Origin: JAZLGI01 sp045616225
GTDB taxonomy: Bacteria; Spirochaetota; Spirochaetia; Sphaerochaetales; Sphaerochaetaceae
Direction: 5' to 3'
NCBI GenBank assembly: GCA_045616225.1
Contig: JAZLGI010000068.1
Location: 1 to 6,979 of the forward strand
Length of the DNA: 6,979 bases
Shown here: piece by piece, positions 1 through 5,055 of the stretch
Layout: each line of letters starts with the position of its first letter
How positions within the stretch are numbered: position 1 is the stretch's first letter
Program-made: the position numbers and the translations under genes
The notes under the pieces: model-generated
Seen by the model: the letters and a program-made list of their open reading frames with translations, nothing else
The model's database searches: none
Told to the model about the DNA's origin: nothing

Positions 1-1
1 C

Positions 2-424
2 ACAGAATTCAAATCCGTGATTATGGATAGAACATATCAAAATATGAAGATTAAGATGCTATCAGAACTTAATGAATTTGAACATTGTGTTGTTTATTCC
101 ACATTTGTAAAGAAAACCAAAAACCTCTCACAGAAAGATAAGGAAAGAGCTTACATTAATTTGATAGCAAAAATTGCATCTTCGTTAACCAAACCAGTTG
201 AAATTGTTTTTGATATGTTCAATAAGAAAAACTTTGAGTCTGAGATTATTAAGAAATTAAAAACTTTCAAACATGTAATTAGTGCTCGTGCTGCTGATTC
301 TCAAAGAGAAACAGGAATTAAATTCGTAGATAATCTTTGCAGTACAATTAGATTGCATTTAAGCGGAAATGACGATTATAATTTTCATGGTCTTATAGAG
401 AATTGGGTTATCGAGGTTATTTGA
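2..424 (+). CDS. DUF3800-like protein, C-terminal part (5' end outside window)
   Basis: The reading frame is open from base 2 to the TGA at 422-424, so the gene enters from the left. The internal GTG at 17 and ATG at 23 have no convincing ribosome-binding site. The visible part is about 140 residues, Lys/Asn-rich and without membrane segments. Near its end it reads ADSQRETGIKFVDNLCSTIR, which resembles the C-terminal signature of DUF3800 proteins (an acidic residue and Ser, then a 'GIQ-AD-IAGAIR'-like helix). An earlier stretch, VEIVFDMFNKKNFESEIIKKL, fits the strand and helix that precede it in that family. The N-terminal half, where the family carries its 'DESG' acidic motif, is not visible, so possible nuclease-like activity cannot be judged. 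Two tandem structured RNA units follow directly downstream, and such RNAs are a known neighbour of DUF3800 genes, which supports the call. The family's biochemical role is not established. Confidence 0.6.
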   Translation, partial: TEFKSVIMDRTYQNMKIKMLSELNEFEHCVVYSTFVKKTKNLSQKDKERAYINLIAKIASSLTKPVEIVFDMFNKKNFESEIIKKLKTFKHVISARAADSQRETGIKFVDNLCSTIRLHLSGNDDYNFHGLIENWVIEVI

Positions 425-449
425 CATACCGTTTTTTCTATGCTACATT
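421..449 (+). promoter_or_regulatory. sigma70-type promoter of the tandem structured RNA
   Basis: A perfect -35 box TTGACA (421-426) is followed after exactly 17 nt by TACATT (444-449), which is preceded by TG at 441-442 (extended -10). The expected start is near 456-457, where the first RNA stem begins. The -35 box overlaps the stop codon of the upstream gene. The RNA pair can therefore be transcribed independently of that gene. The promoter is inferred from sequence only. Confidence 0.7.
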
Positions 450-456
450 TGTTTTA

Positions 457-527
457 GAAGGTGATGACCTCCCTGCGATTTGATAGCGGGGTGTACGGGT
501 AAACGTGGGATCATCACTTCTTTTTTT
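457..527 (+). ncRNA. Structured RNA unit 1 (DUF3800-associated motif candidate)
   Basis: This unit folds as a three-way junction. The closing stem pairs GTGATGA (461-467) with TCATCAC (511-517) and can extend inward by CC (468-469) with GG (508-509), leaving A510 bulged. Hairpin P2 pairs CCCTGC (471-476) with GCGGGG (486-491) around a 9-nt loop. Hairpin P3 pairs TACG (494-497) with CGTG (504-507) around GGTAAA. A T7 run (521-527) follows, so the closing stem also resembles an intrinsic terminator. A second copy lies 73 nt downstream with base changes that keep the pairing. Structured RNAs next to DUF3800 genes have been predicted by comparative genomics ('DUF3800 RNA motifs'). I cannot say which of the published motifs, if any, this matches. 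An AbiF-type RNA or a type III antitoxin repeat is an alternative. Confidence 0.7.
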
Positions 528-530
528 GTA

Positions 531-601
531 CAAGTGGTGACCTCCTGGCGGTTTGCGAGCTGGGTGTACGGGTAAACGTAGGATCATCACTTTATTTTTT
601 T
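531..601 (+). ncRNA. Structured RNA unit 2 (tandem copy)
   Basis: This is the second copy of the same fold. The closing stem is GTGGTGA (534-540) with TCATCAC (584-590), extended by AA/TT. P2 is CCTGGC (544-549) with GCTGGG (559-564) around a 9-nt loop. P3 is TACG (567-570) with CGTA (577-580) around the identical GGTAAA loop. Relative to unit 1, P2 changes bases on both strands yet still forms six pairs, and the closing U-G of P3 becomes U-A. The segment GGTGTACGGGTAAACGT is identical in both copies. A T-rich tract (591-601) follows. There is no promoter-like sequence in the few bases between the units, so both probably come from one transcript or from read-through of unit 1. Confidence 0.7.
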
Positions 602-612
602 ATTAAGGCATT

Positions 613-650
613 AAAAAAGGCAGATGTGAGAGCTTTTCCCATATCTGCCT
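613..650 (-). terminator. symE terminator, probably bidirectional
   Basis: An 11-bp stem pairs AGGCAGATGTG (618-628) with CATATCTGCCT (640-650). On the minus strand it is followed by a run of six T (complement of 613-618), just downstream of the symE stop. On the plus strand a T-rich stretch (652-659) follows, so it could also back up termination of the structured RNA transcript. The same hairpin recurs at 1591-1623. Confidence 0.75.
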
Positions 651-657
651 ATTCTTT

Positions 658-831
658 TTACTTTTCCTTGGTTATGGTCAGTTTACCCGGTTCACAAACA
701 AGTACTACCTTGTCATCCAGATCAAAGCCACAATCCTTTGTAAGCCATTTGCCATGAAGATGAATTGTTGGGATCTTCTGATCCTTGTAACCATACTGGT
801 AATAAACCTTTAAATGTCTTGTTTTTCTCAT
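658..831 (-). CDS. symE: SymE-family toxin-like small protein (57 aa)
   Basis: The gene has an ATG at 831-829, a TAA at 660-658 and AAAGGA about 8 nt before the start. The middle and C-terminus carry the SymE signature: a Pro followed by an I-x-L-x-GKWL core (residues about 21-30), then CGF, a short acidic turn, a KVVLVCEPG strand (41-49) and a terminal LTIT strand. This is the swapped-hairpin AbrB-like fold expected of the family. E. coli SymE is an SOS-induced toxin of about 113 residues, repressed by antisense RNA SymR and by Lon. Many homologues are short, single-domain versions like this one. I did not identify a SymR-like antisense promoter or a LexA box. A terminator hairpin follows directly. 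The gene is convergent with the structured RNA pair on its left. A fragment of a second copy lies at 1591-1667. The family assignment is firm; toxicity is inferred only from the family. Confidence 0.82.
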   Translation of the reverse strand: MRKTRHLKVYYQYGYKDQKIPTIHLHGKWLTKDCGFDLDDKVVLVCEPGKLTITKEK

Positions 832-844
832 ACTATTATTCCTT

Positions 845-1093
845 TTATGGTAGATTTGTAAAAATGCCTTCTATGATTGTTTTATGGGTGTTGAAAGCAT
901 CTTGAATGTGATATACTGCTTTAGGACATAAGAGCTTTGAAACATTTGATTGTTGATGGGCTTCAATATGTTGCAATGGCATTATTTCTTGTGAAACAAA
1001 AATGAAACAAGAAAAATGAGAGCCATTGAAAAACAGAATAATGAGGATAAAAATTGATACCAAAATGTACCAGTTTTTGAGTAAAAATAGCAC
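845..1093 (-). CDS. Doubtful 82-codon hydrophobic reading frame upstream of symE
   Basis: This frame starts at a GTG (1093-1091) and ends 13 nt before the symE ATG. The first 35 or so residues are strongly hydrophobic and could form one membrane helix; the rest is polar. I see no convincing ribosome-binding site and do not recognise a family. Hydrophobic translations are common by chance in AT-rich DNA. In favour of a real gene are the shared strand and close spacing with symE. Against it are the absence of any motif and fragments of possible reading on the opposite strand, such as one ending at the TAA at 1122-1124, 22 nt before a strong plus-strand terminator. It is listed only because it would be the first gene of a symE transcript if real. 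Confidence 0.18.
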   Translation of the reverse strand: MLFLLKNWYILVSIFILIILFFNGSHFSCFIFVSQEIMPLQHIEAHQQSNVSKLLCPKAVYHIQDAFNTHKTIIEGIFTNLP

Positions 1094-1145
1094 GAAAGAC
1101 TGCCTGATTATCGTTGAAGAGTAATTTATTTTGATTACTATGATT

Positions 1146-1180
1146 AAACAAGTCTTTACACTGTAAGGACTTGTTTTTTT
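1146..1180 (+). terminator. Strong intrinsic terminator with no assigned gene
   Basis: The arms are AACAAGTCTTTAC (1147-1159) and GTAAGGACTTGTT (1163-1175), giving a 13-bp stem with one U-G pair and a tiny ACT loop. The 3' arm runs into seven T's ending at 1180. It has the form of a plus-strand terminator, and the minus strand has no comparable T tract. No intact plus-strand gene lies upstream, so it may serve a small RNA or be left over from a degraded gene. Confidence 0.75.
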
Positions 1181-1256
1181 ATGTTCTTATTCTGCGTAAT
1201 ACTTTGGTACTATGAAAAAGCAAGAGAAGTTTGATACATACTCAAATATGGTTCAC

Positions 1257-1565
1257 TTCAAAAATTGGTGGGTTGATCAAGTTAGTGGTGTTGCTTTGCA
1301 AAACCCAGACTTCTATGTAAGGGCATTTACTGATATTTGAAAAAATTTTCATATATCAGTAAATCTGAAGCTTTTCTTACAAAAGCAAGCCAGTTTTTAT
1401 CAAAAAGTTTGGGATTTTCTGCAATTTCCTACTTAAAAATTCATTTCACCTATGAAAATTACTGATATACAAAAAAATTCTCGTATATCAGTAAATGTCA
1501 ATTTACAAGACCAAATGTCAATTATTGACCAACAGAATACGAGATGAACCCACCAAATTTTTGAA
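1257..1565. repeat. Imperfect long inverted repeat with two hairpins (MITE-like)
   Basis: The outer ends match as inverted copies: TTCAAAAATTGGTGGGTT (1257-1274) and the complement of 1547-1565. About 50 bp inside each end lies a hairpin built from the same words. Hairpin A pairs ATTTACTGATAT (1325-1336) with ATATCAGTAAAT (1353-1364). Hairpin B pairs TTACTGATATAC (1459-1470) with GTATATCAGTAA (1483-1494). The distance from outer end to hairpin is equal in both arms, and read in one frame both arms give WWV, 17 residues, then FTDI. The arms are therefore diverged copies of one unit placed head to head around about 90 bp. No transposase is present. It could be a non-autonomous mobile element or an inverted duplication of an intergenic repeat. 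Confidence 0.6.
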
Positions 1566-1590
1566 AATGTTGTTTCTGATGTAAGTCTAC

Positions 1591-1667
1591 AGGCAGATGT
1601 GAGAGTTTTTCCCATATCTGCCTGTTGTTTTTGTTTAGTTTTCTTGGTAACGGTCAGTTTGCCCGGT
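1591..1667 (-). pseudogene. 3' fragment of a second symE copy plus its hairpin
   Basis: This stretch aligns with 618-697, which is the end of symE and its terminator, at roughly 80% identity by eye. In the symE frame it reads PGKLTVTKKTK, against PGKLTITKEK in the intact gene, and the original stop is lost by a small shift. The hairpin AGGCAGATGTG (1591-1601) with CATATCTGCCT (1613-1623) is preserved. Similarity stops exactly at the hairpin edge, so the T run present at 613-618 is missing here. The other boundary is the stop codon of lctD. The hairpin is therefore a weak terminator candidate for the operon. Confidence 0.65.
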
Positions 1668-3056
1668 TTAGATAACCTTTCCCGGATTAAGAATTCCGTT
1701 AGGGTCAAACACTTGTTTGATTCCACGCATTATTTCAATCTGTCCGTCGCCCAGAACTTCACGTAGGTAAGCTCTCTTATCAAGGCCAATACCATGTTCC
1801 CCAGATACAAGACCACCCATTTCTCTGCTCTTTTTATACATGAGGTCAAATGCCTTTTCTTTCTTCTCTATCCATTCTTTTTCCTCTTTACCGTCACGAC
1901 AAAGGTAAATGTGCAAATTTCCATCACCTGCATGTCCGAATGATGGAATTCTGAGTCCCACTTTCTTTGCAACTTCATGGGTAAAAAGAATAAAATCTGC
2001 AACAAGACTTCTTGGAACAACTACATCACATTCATCCATTTCATCTGTACTTCCCTTAATTGCCTCAAGGAATGCACTTCTTGCGCTCCATACAGAAGCA
2101 CTTCTTTCATCTGTGTCTATCAGAAGTACATCCAAAGCTCCAAGTTCAAGACAAAGATCTGCAATTGTTTCCATGTCATGCATTACAGACTCTCTTGTAT
2201 TTCCATCAAAAGTGAGTAAAAGATAGGCGTCGGAAACATGTGTAGGGAATTTTTTACCAAGATATTCTTCTGAAAAAAGAATTACATCCTGACTCATATA
2301 TTCAATGGCAACAGGTGTTACCTGGGCTCCAATGATTTTAGGAACAGCTGAGATTGCATCTGCCATTGATGAAAACGGAATAAGTGTACTTATTGAATAC
2401 TCCGGTTTTGGAATAATCTTAAGAACTGCTTCTGTTACAATAGCTAAAGTACCCTCACTTCCAATGATGAGATCCTTAAGAGAATAACCACTTGAATTCT
2501 TTACAACTTTACTTCCAAGCTGAAGAATTTCACCTGTTGGACGAACAACTGTAAGAGCTCTCACGGCATCACGTGTAACACCATATTTCACAGCTCTCAT
2601 ACCACCGGCATTAGTGGAAATATTTCCACCTACCGTTGCAGATTTCTCACCCGGATCAGGACAGTATTGATACCCATGTGCATCACAGTAAGCTGCAAGC
2701 TCCATGAGAAGGATACCTGGCTGAACTGTAACAGTCATATTGCTTTCATCAAGCTCCAAAACCTTCTTCATTAAAGATGTATCAAGCATTATTCCACCGT
2801 GAATGGCAACAGAACCGCCTACAAGACCAGTACCGCTACCACGTACAACAACCGGAATGATATGTTCATTGGCATACTTCATGATTTGGGAAACTTCTTC
2901 TGTAGAGAGAACCTTAACAAGAACTTCAGGAACTCCAAAAGCAGTGCCCAATTCATCATGATAGTAATCTTCGTTTATCTCTTCTCCCTTGAAAACTCTT
3001 CCCGGAAGGATTTTCTCAAGAGCCAAAATATCTGATTCTGTTATCTTATTAAACAT
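1668..3056 (-). CDS. lctD: FAD-dependent lactate dehydrogenase, electron-confurcating Ldh/Etf subunit
   Basis: The product is 462 residues, the usual length of GlcD/LctD-type FAD-linked oxidases, and the ends look complete. The N-terminal FAD domain carries VVVRGSGTGLVGGS (about 69-82) and PGEKSATVGGNISTNAGG (about 135-152). The C-terminal oxidase domain carries FGHAGDGNLHI (373-383), SGEHGIG (418-424) and the terminal DPNGILNPGK. These mark a 2-hydroxyacid dehydrogenase that passes electrons from lactate through FAD. The gene directly follows etfB and etfA, as in Acetobacterium woodii lctBCD, where the complex oxidises lactate with NAD+ while also oxidising reduced ferredoxin. The ATG lies 1 nt after the etfA stop, with GGAGGT inside the last etfA codons, so translation is coupled. 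The stop codon is joined directly to a symE remnant. Glycolate or another hydroxyacid is possible as substrate, but the larA partner favours lactate. Confidence 0.88.
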   Translation of the reverse strand: MFNKITESDILALEKILPGRVFKGEEINEDYYHDELGTAFGVPEVLVKVLSTEEVSQIMKYANEHIIPVVVRGSGTGLVGGSVAIHGGIMLDTSLMKKVLELDESNMTVTVQPGILLMELAAYCDAHGYQYCPDPGEKSATVGGNISTNAGGMRAVKYGVTRDAVRALTVVRPTGEILQLGSKVVKNSSGYSLKDLIIGSEGTLAIVTEAVLKIIPKPEYSISTLIPFSSMADAISAVPKIIGAQVTPVAIEYMSQDVILFSEEYLGKKFPTHVSDAYLLLTFDGNTRESVMHDMETIADLCLELGALDVLLIDTDERSASVWSARSAFLEAIKGSTDEMDECDVVVPRSLVADFILFTHEVAKKVGLRIPSFGHAGDGNLHIYLCRDGKEEKEWIEKKEKAFDLMYKKSREMGGLVSGEHGIGLDKRAYLREVLGDGQIEIMRGIKQVFDPNGILNPGKVI

Positions 3057-3057
3057 C

Positions 3058-4239
3058 TCAGACCTCCTTCTTAAGCTTTTTCAAAAGACATGGAAGAATC
3101 TCATACCAGTCCCCTACAAAACCATAAGTAGCTACATTAAAAATAGGAGCATCCGGATCTGTGTTAACAGCCATAATACAATCTGAACCCTTCATTCCTG
3201 CAACTGTTTGAACAGCTCCGCTAACACCGATACAAACAAGCAATTTTGGCTTTACTGTTCTGCCTGAAAGCCCAATCTGATGCTTTGCATCAAACCAACC
3301 ACATTCAACAAGAGGTCTTGTGCAAGCCATTGTTGCTCCAATTGAGTCTGCAAATTCCTGAATTTTCTCCAAGTCTGCCTTTGATTTAACACCACGACCA
3401 ACCTGCACAATAATATCTGCTTCAGAAATATCTATATCAACAGGTTTTACCTCTATATCAAGAATTTCTGCACGTGAAACAAGCATTTCGGAAGTAACAT
3501 CCATTACTGTAATTTCTTTGTTTACATCCTCACGTTTGAGTTTTGAAAAGATTTTATATCTTACTGTACAAAACTGCGGACGGTTATTTGGTGTCATGAT
3601 TTTGGCCATAATATTTCCGCCAAAAGCAGGTCTTATTTGAACAAGATCTGTATCTTTTGTCATCTCAAGTGAAGTACAGTCTGCAGTAAGACCGGTTCCA
3701 ACTCTTGCAGCAACTCTAGGAGCCAATGATCTGCCAACATTCGTTGCACCTACAAGAATTGATGAAGGTTTTATCTTTTTTATGAAATCTTCAAAAACAT
3801 TTGAATAAGTGTCTATCAGAAAGTCTTCAAGTGCAGGATTATCATAAACATAAACTTCATCTGCACCGTAGCAGAAAAGCTCCTTTGCCTGTTGTTTTAT
3901 TCCAGAGCCAATCATAAGAGCCATTACTTTATGATTTGTAACAGATGCAAGTTCTTTTGCCTTTCCCAAAAGTTCAAAGGTAACATTGTGGATATTTCCT
4001 TTAAAGTGTTCGCAGAAAACCACAATTCCGTTCCATTGGGTTTTATCAATTGCAGGAGCTTTATCTTCTTCAAAAGTAATTGCTCCGTCACTGTTTTTCA
4101 CGCAAAGCTTACATACCTTACAGCCCATGCCAATGGTAAGGTCTTTTCCATCATATTCAATGGCTCCAAAAGGACACAGTTTCTTAAGCTTATTACCCAT
4201 TTGGGAGTCTATTTTTTCTTTATGTACTGTTAATCCCAT
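3058..4239 (-). CDS. lctC: Electron-transfer flavoprotein alpha subunit with N-terminal 4Fe-4S segment
   Basis: The product is 393 residues from the ATG at 4239. An N-terminal extension has C22 followed by Pro, and C40, C43 and C46 in a CxxCxxC array. That is enough for one 4Fe-4S cluster, as in the ferredoxin-like domain of LctC from Acetobacterium. The EtfA N-domain follows (roughly 70-250, with TGLTADCTSL and AFGGNIMAKI). The FAD-binding C-domain ends with IGVSGAVQTVAGM and NTDPDAPIF, the EtfA signature. The family role is to take electrons from the dehydrogenase FAD to NAD+ and ferredoxin through the EtfAB flavins. The start is set by AAGGAGGG at 4252-4245, 5 nt upstream. An in-frame ATG at 4272 would add 11 residues overlapping etfB and has no comparable site. 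One nt separates it from etfB and one from lctD, as expected for a fixed complex. Confidence 0.9.
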   Translation of the reverse strand: MGLTVHKEKIDSQMGNKLKKLCPFGAIEYDGKDLTIGMGCKVCKLCVKNSDGAITFEEDKAPAIDKTQWNGIVVFCEHFKGNIHNVTFELLGKAKELASVTNHKVMALMIGSGIKQQAKELFCYGADEVYVYDNPALEDFLIDTYSNVFEDFIKKIKPSSILVGATNVGRSLAPRVAARVGTGLTADCTSLEMTKDTDLVQIRPAFGGNIMAKIMTPNNRPQFCTVRYKIFSKLKREDVNKEITVMDVTSEMLVSRAEILDIEVKPVDIDISEADIIVQVGRGVKSKADLEKIQEFADSIGATMACTRPLVECGWFDAKHQIGLSGRTVKPKLLVCIGVSGAVQTVAGMKGSDCIMAVNTDPDAPIFNVATYGFVGDWYEILPCLLKKLKKEV

Positions 4240-4240
4240 A

Positions 4241-5041
4241 TCAGCCCTCCTTATGGAATTTCTTCTCAACAAGAAGAGAATACATCTTTTCTGCTAACTC
4301 ATTGCTGTTTCCGGTATACTTAAAAGCATCTGAATTTTTCTCAGGAGGGAATACTTTCTGAACCTGAGTAGGAGATCCTTTTAAACCGTAATGATTTGGG
4401 TTTTGGTCTTCAAAGTCAGCAAAGGTAAGTGTTGTTATGAGACCATCTTCCATTGTTTTCTTTCTTCTGTAAGAAGGAAGTCTCGGTGTATTTATGTCGC
4501 TGTCCATGCAAAGAAGACATGGAAGTTGTATTTTTTCAGTGATAATCATATTCTCCTGAAGCGCTTTTACAACAATGTGAGAATCTGTAAGTTCCAGAAT
4601 TTCCGTAACATTGGAGAGATGAGGAATTCCAAGATGTTCTGCAAGCTCTGCACCAACCTGAGCTGTGTCTCCGTCTGTTGTCTGTTTACCGCAAAGAATC
4701 AGGTCTGTTTTGTCAAATTTTCTGATTCCTTGACTAATGGTATAACTTGTTGCCAATACGTCTGCTCCGCCAAATACTCTGTCAGAAATAAGAGTACCGC
4801 TGTCACAGCCCATCCAAATACACTCTTCCAAAACATCTTTTGCTTGAGGAGGTCCCATGGTTACGACTCTTACGGTTGCATTATTCTGTTCTTTAAGAGT
4901 CAAAGCTGTCTCAAGTGCGTTCAAATCATAAGGATTAAGTTTATTACCTTTTTTTGGTCTGATAAGAAGTCCGGTTTTCTCATCAACTTTTACGTTGTTT
5001 GAGCCGGGAACTTGTTTTACACATACAAGAATATTTGCCAT
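4241..5041 (-). CDS. lctB: Electron-transfer flavoprotein beta subunit
   Basis: The product is 266 residues, a typical EtfB length. It opens with the ILVCVKQVPG strand common to EtfB. It then carries LNPYDLNALE (about 35-44), VVTMGPPQA and the CGKQTTDGDTAQVGAELAEH segment. That segment is the nucleotide-binding signature found in EtfB proteins of electron-bifurcating type, which hold an extra FAD near the NAD+ site. The expected role is NAD+ reduction within the LctBCD complex in the cytoplasm. The ATG at 5041 has AAGGA about 8 nt upstream and lies 14 nt after the larA stop. The TGA is followed after 1 nt by the etfA ATG. Position ahead of etfA and a lactate dehydrogenase supports lctB rather than the EtfB of acyl-CoA dehydrogenase systems; no acyl-CoA gene is nearby. 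Confidence 0.9.
   Translation of the reverse strand: MANILVCVKQVPGSNNVKVDEKTGLLIRPKKGNKLNPYDLNALETALTLKEQNNATVRVVTMGPPQAKDVLEECIWMGCDSGTLISDRVFGGADVLATSYTISQGIRKFDKTDLILCGKQTTDGDTAQVGAELAEHLGIPHLSNVTEILELTDSHIVVKALQENMIITEKIQLPCLLCMDSDINTPRLPSYRRKKTMEDGLITTLTFADFEDQNPNHYGLKGSPTQVQKVFPPEKNSDAFKYTGNSNELAEKMYSLLVEKKFHKEG
4245..4252 (-). promoter_or_regulatory. Ribosome-binding site that fixes the etfA start
   Basis: AAGGAGGG lies at the end of the etfB coding region, 5 nt before the etfA ATG at 4239. It favours this start over the in-frame ATG at 4272 and implies that ribosomes finishing etfB re-initiate at etfA. Confidence 0.75.
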
Positions 5042-5055
5042 TTTTTATTCCTTTA

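Larger units (their letters stand above)
832..1590. other. Gap of about 760 bp without a supported gene
   Basis: No reading frame here shows a recognisable family. Visible structure consists of the plus-strand terminator at 1146-1180 and the inverted-repeat element at 1257-1565. Short plus-strand stretches at about 920-1124 (for example a frame ending IIVEE at 1122-1124) are broken by stops and may be the decayed end of a gene that once used that terminator. The gap begins beside symE and ends at a symE fragment, so it looks like a rearranged accessory region rather than a regulatory region. Confidence 0.5.

Noticed and set aside
457..601. Type III toxin-antitoxin (ToxI-like) repeat array
   Set aside because: ToxI repeats lie upstream of the toxin gene and form pseudoknots of about 36 nt. 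Here there are only two units of 73 nt downstream of an unrelated-looking protein, each with a three-way junction.
1212..1340. 42-codon plus-strand frame starting MKKQEKF
   Set aside because: It ends inside hairpin A of the inverted-repeat element and has no clear ribosome-binding site. The similar reading in the opposite arm is better explained by repeat homology.
4240..4272. Longer etfA start at 4272
   Set aside because: It would overlap etfB by 32 nt and lacks a ribosome-binding site, whereas ATG 4239 has a strong one. The extra residues are not expected before the 4Fe-4S segment.
4391..5002. 203-codon frame on the plus strand opposite etfB
   Set aside because: It is antisense to a firmly identified gene, Cys/Phe-rich, without recognisable domain or start signal.
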